Source of the DNA: Acidimicrobiia bacterium
Lineage (GTDB): Bacteria > Actinomycetota > Acidimicrobiia > IMCC26256 > JAENVU01
Direction: 5' to 3'
DNA: 15,885 nucleotides
Assembly: GCA_016650415.1 (NCBI GenBank)
Contig: JAENVU010000118.1
Coordinates: forward strand, 1-15,885
The position numbers and the translations under genes were made by a program. The notes beneath the pieces are model-generated. The model saw nothing but the letters and a program-made list of their open reading frames with translations. It did no database searches and was not told where the DNA came from. Positions 1 through 6,744 of this stretch are shown piece by piece; the first letter of the stretch is position 1; each line of letters begins with the position of its first letter.

Positions 1-278
1 ATGATCAACGCCACCCAGTTCCAGGTCGTCGCGTGGGACACGCCGGTGGAATTGAAGCTCGGGGTGAGCACCTTGTCGGTCACGCGGCCGAGCACGAGGG
101 TCCCGAGGACCGACGCGCCCGCATAGACGATGGCGCCGACGATCGCGATCGAGAACGGCAGTGGGTTCAGCTTCACGAAGCGCCAGAGGACACGAAGGCC
201 CCGGCGGATGACGTGACGAGGAACCTCGTCCGGCTCGGCGACGGACTCCGGGTCAACGTCGGGCACTGCGGCCGTCAT
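1..278 (-). CDS. ABC exporter, N-terminal part of the membrane domain (partial, runs off left edge)
   Basis: Translating the minus strand from the ATG at 276-278 gives 92 residues with no stop before the window edge. A charged cytoplasmic N-terminus of about 30 residues leads into a short amphipathic stretch (VLWRFVKLNPLPF) and a first membrane helix (about residues 41-63), followed by LGRVTDKVLTP. This layout is typical of the first helix of type IV ABC exporters of the multidrug/lipid kind, in which one chain carries membrane and ATPase domains. The ATPase part lies outside the window, so substrate and full length are unknown. The start overlaps the stop of the upstream lipid kinase gene as ATGA, so the two are probably co-transcribed and translationally coupled. 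A lipid-related substrate would fit that neighbour, but this is inference. Confidence 0.75.
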   Translation of the reverse strand, partial: MTAAVPDVDPESVAEPDEVPRHVIRRGLRVLWRFVKLNPLPFSIAIVGAIVYAGASVLGTLVLGRVTDKVLTPSFNSTGVSHATTWNWVALI

Positions 279-1189
279 GGTGTGACCAGCGTGAGCGCGT
301 CGGGGACGTAGGCGATGTCGAGCCGGCGGACGTCGCCGAGGTAGTCGCCGTCGACTTGATACGGGAACGGTTCGTCACTGGTGATCGTGGCCGACGTGAC
401 GCCGTCGCGTTGGGTGATGTCACGGTGGCGGTGGAGGAGTCGGGGGGAGAGCAAGGCCCGGCCGGCGACACTCAGGATCGACGGGGCGTGACGGGACTTC
501 ACCACGGTGAAGCTCAGCGCCGAGTGGAGCGTGGCCGCCGGGGCGACGACGAACGGCTTGTGTCCGAGGTAGGTATACGGGCTCGTCTTCGAGATGATGA
601 GCATCGTGCCCCCATCGACCGTTTCGCCATCGCCGAATCGGATGGTGAACCGACCCCGAGAATGGTCGTAGGTGCGGAGCCACGTGTCGAACGCGGCGAC
701 CACGAAGAGGGGATGCGCCGCATAGCGTTTGAAGGCGGCTCGCCGCTCGACCGCCTCGACGACCGCGGCGTCGAACCCGATGCCGCAGTGAAACAGGAAG
801 TGCCGGTCGCCGATCCGACCCAGGCCGATCCGTTGGAACGAACGACGCTCGAGTGAATCGAGGAGTTCGGACGTGGCCTCGACCGGATCGGCCGCGAGCC
901 CGAGCGTTCGGGCGTAGACGTTGGTCGAACCTCCGGGCAGCGGCGCGAGGGCGGTCTCGGTGCCGATCAGTCCGTCGGCCGCCTCGTTGAGGGTGCCGTC
1001 ACCGGCAAGCACCGCGACGACCTCGAAACCCTCGGTGGCGGCCCCCCGGGCCAGCCGGGCGGCATGGCCGCGGCGAGACGTCTCGGCGACCTCGAGGTCG
1101 TGGTCGGCGCCGAGCGCCTTCTGGATGACGACGCGCGTGCGAGCCGTGACCGAAGAAGCCGTCGCGTTGACGATGAGCAAGACCCGCAC
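275..1189 (-). CDS. YegS/LCB5-type diacylglycerol (lipid) kinase family protein
   Basis: The 304-residue product matches the diacylglycerol kinase catalytic-domain family, whose members phosphorylate diacylglycerol or related lipids with ATP at the membrane. Visible marks are the N-terminal strand LLIVNATAS (Asn8), the nucleotide-binding loop AGDGTLNEAADGL (residues 62-74; usually GGDGT, here Ala replaces the first Gly) and PGGSTNVYARTLGL about 15 residues later, the usual actinobacterial form of the second motif. The C-terminal half carries the beta-sandwich-like segment ending in PFPYQVDGDYLG. The GTG at 1187-1189 is chosen because the family fold begins there and a TAGCCT -10 element lies 8 nt upstream. 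The frame stays open to 1609, but that extension is basic, low-complexity and overlaps the next gene. Its stop overlaps the start of the ABC exporter. The lipid substrate cannot be told from sequence. Confidence 0.85.
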   Translation of the reverse strand: MRVLLIVNATASSVTARTRVVIQKALGADHDLEVAETSRRGHAARLARGAATEGFEVVAVLAGDGTLNEAADGLIGTETALAPLPGGSTNVYARTLGLAADPVEATSELLDSLERRSFQRIGLGRIGDRHFLFHCGIGFDAAVVEAVERRAAFKRYAAHPLFVVAAFDTWLRTYDHSRGRFTIRFGDGETVDGGTMLIISKTSPYTYLGHKPFVVAPAATLHSALSFTVVKSRHAPSILSVAGRALLSPRLLHRHRDITQRDGVTSATITSDEPFPYQVDGDYLGDVRRLDIAYVPDALTLVTP

Positions 1190-1197
1190 AACGGCGC

Positions 1198-1203
1198 AGG
1201 CTA
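1198..1203 (-). promoter_or_regulatory. Putative -10 element (TAGCCT) for a leaderless lipid kinase transcript
   Basis: On the minus strand TAGCCT fits the actinobacterial TANNNT -10 pattern and ends 8 nt before the GTG at 1189, so transcription would begin at or next to the start codon. No convincing -35 box is seen. A GGAGGAAT about 34 nt before the start is too far away to act as its ribosome binding site. The gene may also be read through from the upstream small gene, 76 nt away. Confidence 0.4.
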
Positions 1204-1265
1204 CCGGCCGGGTCTGCGATTCCTCCGGGAGTTGCCGGCGCCGCCGACCGTCGGGATGGAGGCGC

Positions 1266-1649
1266 TTACTTCGGGGCTGCCGTGGCGGATTGCAGCACGC
1301 CGGCGGCGGAAAAGGTCGCCTGGAGCTCGTCGAAGAGGGTGCGCATGTTCTTGTTGGTACGGCTGACGCCGATCGCACCGCCCATGTACCCGCGCGATCC
1401 ACGCGAGACCCGGACCAGCGATGCGGTCGACTCAGGAATGGAGCCGATCGCGACCTCGACGAGGAAGTACTGCGCGAGCGCGCCGGCGAGCACGTTGGCC
1501 ACCTTGTTGCCTCGCTCCGCGCTTCCGGCCCACTCATCGGTCCAGCGCACCTTGAACTTCCGAGCTTCGAGCGCATCCTGCACGGTGGCCTTGGCCCGTG
1601 CGGGATCACCGGTCAGTTGCATCTCGAAGTACTCCATTGCCTGCTCCAT
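1266..1649 (-). CDS. Small conserved-looking protein of unknown function
   Basis: I do not recognise a named family. The product is 127 residues from the ATG at 1649, or 123 from the ATG at 1637. The second start has GGAG 6 nt upstream and may be the true one. The protein is soluble-looking, with no signal peptide or membrane helix. The pattern is alpha/beta: a strand (YFEMQLTGD), a helix (PARAKATVQDALEARKF), a strand with WTDEWAG, a GNKVANVLAGALAQYFLVEVAI stretch, then GYMGGAIGVSRTNKN and a C-terminal helix (MRTLFDELQATFSAAG). It lies 76 nt upstream of the lipid kinase in the same direction and could lead that operon. Its start faces the uracil-DNA glycosylase gene across 51 bp. Codon use matches its neighbours, so I take it to be a real gene; no function can be assigned. 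Confidence 0.7.
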   Translation of the reverse strand: MEQAMEYFEMQLTGDPARAKATVQDALEARKFKVRWTDEWAGSAERGNKVANVLAGALAQYFLVEVAIGSIPESTASLVRVSRGSRGYMGGAIGVSRTNKNMRTLFDELQATFSAAGVLQSATAAPK

Positions 1650-1700
1650 TCGGGGCGCGGCGGGGCGACCGGGAGGGTCGGGCTACGCCATGCTGTACGA

Positions 1701-2393
1701 GTGAAGCCATCGACGCTAGAAGCCCTGGCCCGGGAGATCGCGGACTGCCGGGCGTGTCCTCGCCTGGTGGGATGGCGGGAACGGGTCGCGGTCGAAAAGC
1801 GGGCGTCGTTTCGCGATGAGGAGTACTGGGGTCGGCCGGTGCCCGGGTTCGGCGACCCCGACGCCCGGGTGTTGGTGGCCGGGCTCGCGCCCGCCGCCCA
1901 CGGCGCGAACCGCACGGGCCGCGTGTTCACGGGTGATCGATCCGGCGACTGGCTGTACGCGTCGATGTACCGGAACGGCCTTGCGAATCAGCCGACGTCG
2001 GTGAGTGTCGACGACGGCTTGGTGTTGCACGGTGCCTACGTGTCGGCCGCGGTGCGGTGCGCGCCGCCGGCGAATCAGCCCACGCCGGAGGAGCGGGATC
2101 GGTGCCTGCCGTTCTTCGTGCGCGAACTCGACCTCCTGACCGACGTCCGGGTCATCGTGGCGCTCGGCGCGTTCGCCTATCAGGCGGTCTGGACCACGCT
2201 CGCGGCAACGGGGATCGCGCTGCCCCGGCCGCGGCCGAAGTTCACCCACGGCCTGGAGGTGGTCACCGATCGAGCGACGATTCTGGGCTGCTTCCATCCG
2301 AGCCAGCAGAACACGTTCACCGGCAAGCTCACCGAACCGATGATCGACGCGGTGTTCGGCCGAGCGCGACTCCTCAGCGAAACAGGCGGATGA
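1701..2393 (+). CDS. Family 5 uracil-DNA glycosylase (UDGb type)
   Basis: The 230-residue product is a DNA repair enzyme that removes uracil and other deaminated bases from DNA. Four cysteines (Cys16, Cys19, Cys120, Cys135) have the spacing of the 4Fe-4S cluster seen in family 4 and 5 enzymes. The active-site loop GLAPAAHGANRTGRVFTGD (residues 61-79) is the family-5 version, with Ala at the position where family 4 carries its catalytic acidic residue. The minor-groove loop HPSQQNTFTGKL (199-210) is also family-5 like. The GTG at 1701 starts just before the conserved N-terminal helix; the frame is open further upstream but that sequence is antisense to the small gene. CATGCT at 1689-1694 could serve as a weak leaderless -10 element. 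The 3' end overlaps the convergent permease gene by 20 bp. Confidence 0.92.
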   Translation: MKPSTLEALAREIADCRACPRLVGWRERVAVEKRASFRDEEYWGRPVPGFGDPDARVLVAGLAPAAHGANRTGRVFTGDRSGDWLYASMYRNGLANQPTSVSVDDGLVLHGAYVSAAVRCAPPANQPTPEERDRCLPFFVRELDLLTDVRVIVALGAFAYQAVWTTLAATGIALPRPRPKFTHGLEVVTDRATILGCFHPSQQNTFTGKLTEPMIDAVFGRARLLSETGG

Positions 2394-3162
2394 GCTCGAC
2401 GGTCCCGTAGATCAGCGCAATGCTGCCGAGCACGCTCGCGACCACGAGCCGCAGGGCACGATCGGTGGCCCTGATCGCGAGATGGGCACCGACGCGGGCG
2501 CCCGGAATCGCGGTGGCCATCAGGGGCAACGCGTAGAACCAGTTGACGTTCCCGAGGAACTGGTGGGCGATCGTGCCGGGGATCGCGATCACGCCGACGC
2601 AGGCGAGTGACGTGCCGATCGCCGACTTCAGCGGGAGTCCGACGATGCCGGTGAACGCGGGCACCATGAGCACGCCGCCGCCGACTCCGAGGAACCCCGA
2701 GAGCAGGCCCGCGAGGATGCCGACGCCCGCGAGGCGGGTGATGCGCAGATCGAGGTGCGGTTCGCCGTCGCTGTTGGTCCGCAGGGGAGCGCTGCCCATC
2801 GCCGCCGTCCGGTAGGCGGTGAAGGCCATGAGCCCGGCGGTCAGGACCATCTGCACGTGGCCGCGACCCGGGATCAGGTCCGATGCGATCGCCCCGAGGG
2901 TCGCGCACGCCGCGCCCGCGAGCCCGGTGGCCAGGACGACGCGGCGCACGACGAGTCCTTCTCGCTGGTAGCGCAGCGTGCCCGAAATCGACGACGGAAT
3001 GATCGACGGGAGGGTGCTGCCGACCGCTTGGAGCGGAGTCGCGCCGAGGAGCAGGATGGCCGGAGTCGAGATCACGGCGCCGCCGACGCCGAACACGCCG
3101 GAGAGCACCCCGGTGAAGAACCCGGCGATGAGGACCAGGACGACGGTGACCAGGTCCGACAT
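2374..3162 (-). CDS. TauE/SafE-family membrane permease (sulfite/anion exporter-like)
   Basis: The 262-residue hydrophobic protein has about eight predicted membrane helices and the two-fold internal repeat of the TauE/SafE family. The signature SGVFGVGG (residues 21-28) recurs as SGFLGVGGG (155-163), each in the first helix of its half and followed by a conserved Pro (34 and about 168). Family members are linked to export of sulfite, sulfoacetate or other small organic and sulfur anions; the substrate here cannot be assigned. The ATG at 3160-3162 is chosen because TAATCT, a good -10 element, lies 8 nt upstream and the helical region starts at once. The frame stays open upstream, but only as antisense to the dapA-like gene. 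The gene is divergent from that gene across 42 bp and converges on the glycosylase. Confidence 0.88.
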   Translation of the reverse strand: MSDLVTVVLVLIAGFFTGVLSGVFGVGGAVISTPAILLLGATPLQAVGSTLPSIIPSSISGTLRYQREGLVVRRVVLATGLAGAACATLGAIASDLIPGRGHVQMVLTAGLMAFTAYRTAAMGSAPLRTNSDGEPHLDLRITRLAGVGILAGLLSGFLGVGGGVLMVPAFTGIVGLPLKSAIGTSLACVGVIAIPGTIAHQFLGNVNWFYALPLMATAIPGARVGAHLAIRATDRALRLVVASVLGSIALIYGTVELIRLFR

Positions 3163-3170
3163 TGCCACCG

Positions 3171-3176
3171 AGATTA
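3171..3176 (-). promoter_or_regulatory. -10 element (TAATCT) for the TauE-like permease, leaderless
   Basis: On the minus strand TAATCT matches TANNNT and lies 8 nt before the ATG at 3162, so the transcript should start at or within a base or two of the start codon. The expected -35 region for this promoter would fall at about 3194-3199, on top of the opposing promoter's -10 element. No consensus -35 is present there. Confidence 0.55.
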
Positions 3177-3191
3177 GGGCAGGCGTGCGTA

Positions 3192-3197
3192 TACCCT
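3192..3197 (+). promoter_or_regulatory. -10 element (TACCCT, within TATACCCT) for the dapA-like gene, leaderless
   Basis: TACCCT fits TANNNT and ends 7 nt before the ATG at 3205, so a leaderless mRNA is expected. The overlapping TATACC at 3190-3195, preceded by TGCG, is an alternative register. The expected -35 position (about 3169-3174) overlaps the opposing promoter's -10 element. The only TTGACA-like hexamer is TTGCCA at 3162-3167, too far upstream for normal spacing. Confidence 0.55.
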
Positions 3198-3204
3198 GGG
3201 GTCC

Positions 3205-4101
3205 ATGACGTCTGCGTTGACGCTCCGCGGGGTGTACATCCCCCTCATCACACCGTTTGCCGCCGACGGGTCGGTGGCTCTCGACGCGGTGACCGCCCTC
3301 TGCAACGAGTACCTCGATGCCGGCGCCCATGGCATCGTGCCGCTCGGTACGACGGGCGAGAGTTCCGCCCTCACGGCGGATGAGAAGCGGGCCGTCGTCG
3401 CCGCCTGTTCCGCAGTCTGTGTCGAGCGTGACGCCCAACTCATCGTCGGCGCCGGCACCAACGCCACGGCCACCACGATCGCGGCGGTGCAGGACCTCGC
3501 AGGGACACCCGGGCTGTCCGGTGTGCTCATCGTGGTTCCGTATTACGTGCGCCCCTCCGAAGCCGGCATCGTGGCCCACTTCCGCGCGGTGGCCGACGCA
3601 TCGTCGGTGCCGGTGGTGTTGTACAACGTCGCGTTCCGCACGGGCCGGAACCTCTCGGCCGCCGGCGTGCTGGAGGCCGCTGCGCATCCCAACATTGTGG
3701 GGATCAAGCAGGCGGCGACCGGGCTCGACCTCGACACGCTGGAGTTGTTGCGCGGTGCGCCCGACGACTTCGCCGTGCTCGGTGGTGAAGACGCGTTCCT
3801 GTTCCCCATCATGCTCATGGGTGGGTCGGGCACGATCTGTGCGTCGGCCCACGTTCTGACCGAACAGTTCGTCTCGATGATCGAGTGTGGTGTCGCCGGC
3901 AAGGTCGACGAAGGCCGTGCCCACGCCGAGGCGTTGCTGCCGGTGGTGCAGGCGTGCTTCGCCGAACCGAACCCCGCGGTCTTCAAGGGTGTCCTGCACG
4001 CGCAGGGTCGGATCCCGACTCCCGACGTGCGGATGCCGCTCACCAATGCTTCGCAGGCCGCGATCGACGCCGCCCTCGCCGCCATCGCGACGGTGCGATA
4101 A
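3205..4101 (+). CDS. dapA: 4-hydroxy-tetrahydrodipicolinate synthase family protein (DapA-like aldolase)
   Basis: The 298-residue product has the usual length and marks of the DapA/NanA class I aldolase family, TIM barrels that form a Schiff base with pyruvate in the cytoplasm. DapA condenses pyruvate with aspartate semialdehyde in lysine and diaminopimelate synthesis. Visible residues are GTTGESS (48-54, with Thr49/Thr50), PYYVRPS (112-118), the catalytic YN at 140-141, Arg145, the Schiff-base lysine in GIKQA (Lys168) and GGSGTICASAH. The Tyr-Tyr pair, Arg145 and the Thr pair point to DapA rather than to sialic-acid or sugar-acid lyases. The loop YNVAFRTG replaces the common YNVPxRT, so a related activity is possible. 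Translation is probably leaderless from the ATG at 3205. There is no lysine-pathway neighbour, so this could be a second copy. Confidence 0.85.
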   Translation: MTSALTLRGVYIPLITPFAADGSVALDAVTALCNEYLDAGAHGIVPLGTTGESSALTADEKRAVVAACSAVCVERDAQLIVGAGTNATATTIAAVQDLAGTPGLSGVLIVVPYYVRPSEAGIVAHFRAVADASSVPVVLYNVAFRTGRNLSAAGVLEAAAHPNIVGIKQAATGLDLDTLELLRGAPDDFAVLGGEDAFLFPIMLMGGSGTICASAHVLTEQFVSMIECGVAGKVDEGRAHAEALLPVVQACFAEPNPAVFKGVLHAQGRIPTPDVRMPLTNASQAAIDAALAAIATVR

Positions 4102-4118
4102 GCCGTCTCAGATCGCGG

Positions 4119-5582
4119 TCACGGCGGTGGCGCCGTGCTGATGCTCGGCACCGTGGTCGTGGTCGCACCGGGAGCGGGGCTCGATCCGGAGCCGGAGCTG
4201 GATGCGGCCGAACGGCTGCCGACGAGGTCGCCGTAACAGCCGTCGGATTCCCTGATCACTCGCTCCCATTCCGACCGGTTCAAGCGGCGGACCGATGCTG
4301 CGAGTTCCTTGAGCTGATCGAGGCTCGGAGTTTGGTCGGGCCGGTGTCCGATGCTGACGAGCGTGAACGTCACGCCATTGGGCTCGCGCCAGCGCAGCAT
4401 TGCCGGCGGGGTCGAGTTGGCACTCGGGGTCGAGGTGCTGGCCCAGGGACCTGCGAGCATCCTGACGCCGTGCACGGTGACCGGCCGCAACTGACTCCCC
4501 AGGAAGCGGATGGCCTCCGAGGCGGGCGCGCTGCCGATGGTCGCTCCGAACTGGAGCTCACCCCGATTCGCCGTGATCGCGTACGTGGAGTCGGTTGCCA
4601 CACTGGGCCCGAGCGTATTCAGCGCAACCAGTGGCCCGTCGAAGACCGTCTTGTAGGACTCGGGAACGTCGGCCGACGGCAGATGGGGCCCCGAGCCGTC
4701 GACGGTGACGCGATGGGCGAGCGCGATGAGTTCGCCCTCTCGTTCGGGCCCGTAGCCGCGGCCGAAGACGCCGACCGTCTGCTTCCCGTCGGACCACGAA
4801 ATGACGAGGCCGCCGTGCTCGAGGCTGGCGCCGAACGGCCCGGTGAGGTTGCTGATCACCGCGTCGGGATGGCCCGGGATCGTGACCGGCCGTGCCGTCT
4901 CATCGTCGCGGAATCCTTCTTCGCTCGATAGGGCGAGGCCGATCATCGGCGCGTCGTAGGGATCGCTGATCGAGGTGTCACCGAAGATCGTCATATGGCC
5001 ATAGGCCGGATGGGCGGCCGCGTAGGTGTCGGCGGCGCGTGGCCGGTTCGTCGCACTGCAGATGTCGAAGTTGCTGACGTCGGGCGAGGGTGCGTAGCGC
5101 TGCTGATCGGGCGCGGCACCGGGTTGGGCAGCATTGGGGAAGCACGCGACTCCGTACCAGTTCAGGAGTGCTTGGCTATCGGTTTCGGTGGGAGATCGAC
5201 CGGCTGCGTTGGCCGCGAGAATCGCGAGGGCGACCGACCGGATCTCCGCGGGCGCATCACGAAGATATTCCAGCGATGGTCGCTGGCCGCTGCGCGTCAC
5301 GGTGCCGTTCTGATCGGTGACCACATCGCTGGGCGTCGAAGCCGATGATTCGATTTCTGTGCAGAACCTCGCGACTTCGGGTGACATCGAGGTCGGGTGG
5401 CTGCCGCGGGTCTTCACGATCACCGCGGTGCCGATGACGGCGATGGTCGTGATGGTCGCCGCGACCACGAGCGCCCGGAGGGGGCCGCGGGGCTTGCGGG
5501 GTTCGACGGATGCAACCATTGGCTCGACCGCGTCGCGCACGGCGCGGCCCGCGGCGCGAGCGCGGGTTTCGAAATCGGTCAT
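4119..5582 (-). CDS. Single-pass membrane protein paired with the ECF sigma factor (putative anti-sigma-like partner)
   Basis: The 487-residue product begins with about 34 charged cytoplasmic residues (FETRARAAGRAVRDAV), then one membrane helix (about 35-56) and a long outer part ending in a Ser/Gly/Pro/Thr-rich tail (about the last 35 residues). Its start overlaps the stop of the ECF sigma gene as ATGA, the usual layout for a sigma factor and its membrane regulator. The short N-terminus resembles proteins downstream of SigE-family sigma factors in actinobacteria. I see no HxxxCxxC zinc anti-sigma motif, so binding to the sigma factor is inferred from position only. The outer part has few cysteines (Cys74, Cys148 and Cys169 region, one near the C-terminus) and no domain I recognise. 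It may sense an envelope signal. Confidence 0.8.
   Translation of the reverse strand: MTDFETRARAAGRAVRDAVEPMVASVEPRKPRGPLRALVVAATITTIAVIGTAVIVKTRGSHPTSMSPEVARFCTEIESSASTPSDVVTDQNGTVTRSGQRPSLEYLRDAPAEIRSVALAILAANAAGRSPTETDSQALLNWYGVACFPNAAQPGAAPDQQRYAPSPDVSNFDICSATNRPRAADTYAAAHPAYGHMTIFGDTSISDPYDAPMIGLALSSEEGFRDDETARPVTIPGHPDAVISNLTGPFGASLEHGGLVISWSDGKQTVGVFGRGYGPEREGELIALAHRVTVDGSGPHLPSADVPESYKTVFDGPLVALNTLGPSVATDSTYAITANRGELQFGATIGSAPASEAIRFLGSQLRPVTVHGVRMLAGPWASTSTPSANSTPPAMLRWREPNGVTFTLVSIGHRPDQTPSLDQLKELAASVRRLNRSEWERVIRESDGCYGDLVGSRSAASSSGSGSSPAPGATTTTVPSISTAPPP
4120..4137. terminator. GC-rich hairpin between convergent dapA-like and sigma-partner genes (possible terminator)
   Basis: CACGGCG and CGCCGTG form a perfect 7-bp stem around the loop GTGG. 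It starts 19 nt after the dapA-like stop and covers the last codons of the convergent gene. There is no T-run on either side, so it is not a classical intrinsic terminator, and hairpins of this size are common in GC-rich DNA. It is the best candidate in the 17-bp gap where the two transcripts meet. Confidence 0.3.
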
Positions 5583-6076
5583 GCGTCCTCCTCGGGGTCG
5601 TCGAGGCTCGGGTCGGTCAGGTGCAACGACGCGGCGAGCGCTCGGCGCGCGTCGTGCAATGTGGACTTCACCGTTCCCGATGCGATCTCGAGCGCGGTGG
5701 CGATGTCGGCCACGGTCAGGTCGTCCACGTAGTGGAGGGCGATCACCTGGCGTTGCCGGGCGGGGAGCGCGGCCACTGCCTTCCAGAACTCGGCGTCGAC
5801 GGGATCGAGTTCCGCGAACACCTCGGGTCGGGACGACATCCAGCGGTTCAGTGCCCGTCGCTCACGGCCGAGTCGACGTATCCGTGAGGCGCACAGGTTG
5901 GCGACGGTGCGCCGGGCGTAGGCGAGCGGAACATCGATGGTGGCCCACGCCCGGTGAGTCGCGACCAGTGCGTCCTGCACGATGTCCTCGGCCAGCGACC
6001 GGTCGCCGGACAGCGCGTAGGCGAGCCCGATCAGGCGCGACCGAGCATCGCGGGCGAAGTCCTCGAAGGTTTCCAT
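5579..6076 (-). CDS. ECF-type RNA polymerase sigma factor (SigE-family)
   Basis: The 165-residue product has the compact two-domain build of extracytoplasmic-function sigma factors. Region 2 runs from about residue 5 to 70 (FARDARSRLIGLAYALSGDRSLAEDIVQDALVATHRAW, then the DNA-contacting helix with PLAYARRTVANLCASRIRR). After a linker, region 4 runs from about 105 to 155 (ALPARQRQVIALHYVDDLTVADIATALEIASGTVKSTLHDARRAL), with the helix-turn-helix that reads the -35 box. It has no region 1 or 3 and no SnoaL-like C-terminal extension. The ATG at 6074-6076 begins directly at region 2; no ribosome binding site is obvious. It overlaps the downstream membrane protein gene by ATGA. Such genes are often self-regulated, but I could not point to a convincing promoter motif upstream. 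Confidence 0.92.
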   Translation of the reverse strand: METFEDFARDARSRLIGLAYALSGDRSLAEDIVQDALVATHRAWATIDVPLAYARRTVANLCASRIRRLGRERRALNRWMSSRPEVFAELDPVDAEFWKAVAALPARQRQVIALHYVDDLTVADIATALEIASGTVKSTLHDARRALAASLHLTDPSLDDPEEDA

Positions 6077-6291
6077 GGCGGCGGCAGTCTCGTTGATGTC
6101 GGTGAGTCGCCTGGCGGACCGATTCGGTTGGGTGGTGGGAAGCGTTCACACAGCCGTAACCGTCTGGACCCGGTCGGGAGCGCCGACGTGGAGAGAATGC
6201 CGCATGCCACGGGGGGATGAGGCGCGCCCGGCGTCGGTATCGACCGCGCCAAGACGGAAGCGCGCTTGTGCGGCGACGGCCAGGGACACCC
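6077..6291. other. 215-bp divergent intergenic region between the sigma factor and the cyclic-nucleotide locus
   Basis: No gene or RNA is recognised here. It must hold the leftward promoter of the sigma gene and probably the rightward promoter of the cyclic-nucleotide locus, but neither shows a clear -35/-10 pair. TATCGA at about 6239 is the nearest rightward -10-like hexamer and lacks the final T. The tandem ATGCC copies around 6197-6208 and the G-run at about 6211-6216 are minor compositional features. Confidence 0.4.
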
Positions 6292-6744
6292 ATGAGCGGG
6301 TCTGACGAGGTTCTGACGATCGAGCGCGTGTCCGTGCTCCAACGAGTCGACCTGTTCGGTGACGTTCCCGGGCACGCCCTGGTCGCGGTCGCCCGACTCT
6401 TCGAGGAGGTCTCGTTCGAGCCGGGCGACCGGGTCATCGAACGGGGCGCCGTCGAGGACTGGCTGTACGTCGTGGCCGATGGCCGGGTCCGAGTCCACAT
6501 CGGGGAGCGCACGGTGACCGAGACCGGGCCCGGCGGCGTCGTCGGCGAGTTCGCGGTGCTCGTGCCCGCCCCCCGATCCGCGTCGGTGACCGCGATCGAA
6601 CCCGTCCGGTTGCTCCGGCTGCGGCGTGAGCCGTTCGAAGAGCTGCTCGACGAGCGTCCGGAGATCGCTCGTGGTGTCATCACGACCCTGGCCCGGCTGC
6701 TCCAGGCGGGCGCGGATGCCGGAGTCGATGCGGTGGGTCCGTGA
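6292..6744 (+). CDS. Stand-alone cyclic-nucleotide-binding domain protein
   Basis: The 150-residue product is a single CRP/PKA-type cyclic-nucleotide-binding domain with no helix-turn-helix or other output domain. The opening LFGDVPGHALVAVARLFEEVSFEPGD and the strand WLYVVADGRVRV are typical. The phosphate-binding cassette runs GEFAVLVPAPRSASV: Glu86 would contact the ribose and Arg95 the cyclic phosphate, so binding looks intact. Ser96 follows the arginine, as in CRP. The ATG at 6292 has a weak AGGGA 5 nt upstream; an in-frame ATG at 6217 would add a very basic stretch and is less likely. The stop overlaps the next start as GTGA, so a tight link with the membrane protein is expected. The likely role is a soluble sensor subunit, fed by the cyclase two genes on; this is inferred from context. 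Confidence 0.88.
   Translation: MSGSDEVLTIERVSVLQRVDLFGDVPGHALVAVARLFEEVSFEPGDRVIERGAVEDWLYVVADGRVRVHIGERTVTETGPGGVVGEFAVLVPAPRSASVTAIEPVRLLRLRREPFEELLDERPEIARGVITTLARLLQAGADAGVDAVGP

Noticed and set aside
921..1700. Upstream extension of the glycosylase frame
   Set aside because: The sequence is antisense to the lipid kinase and small protein genes. The family fold and iron-sulfur cysteines begin after the GTG at 1701.
3163..3999. Upstream extension of the TauE-like frame through the dapA-like gene
   Set aside because: The extension is only antisense to the DapA-like sequence, is hydrophilic and low-complexity, and the promoter at 3171-3176 lies inside it.
6197..6219. A seven-codon upstream reading frame in the leader of the binding-domain gene
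   Set aside because: It has GGAG only 3 nt before its ATG and no attenuator-like or codon-rich signal. Nothing beyond chance supports it.
6077..6240. A self-regulatory ECF promoter (AAC-type -35 with a -10 such as CGGTC) upstream of the sigma gene
   Set aside because: GAAC- and CGGTC-like pieces exist on the minus strand, but without knowing the recognition motif of this ECF group they cannot be told from chance.
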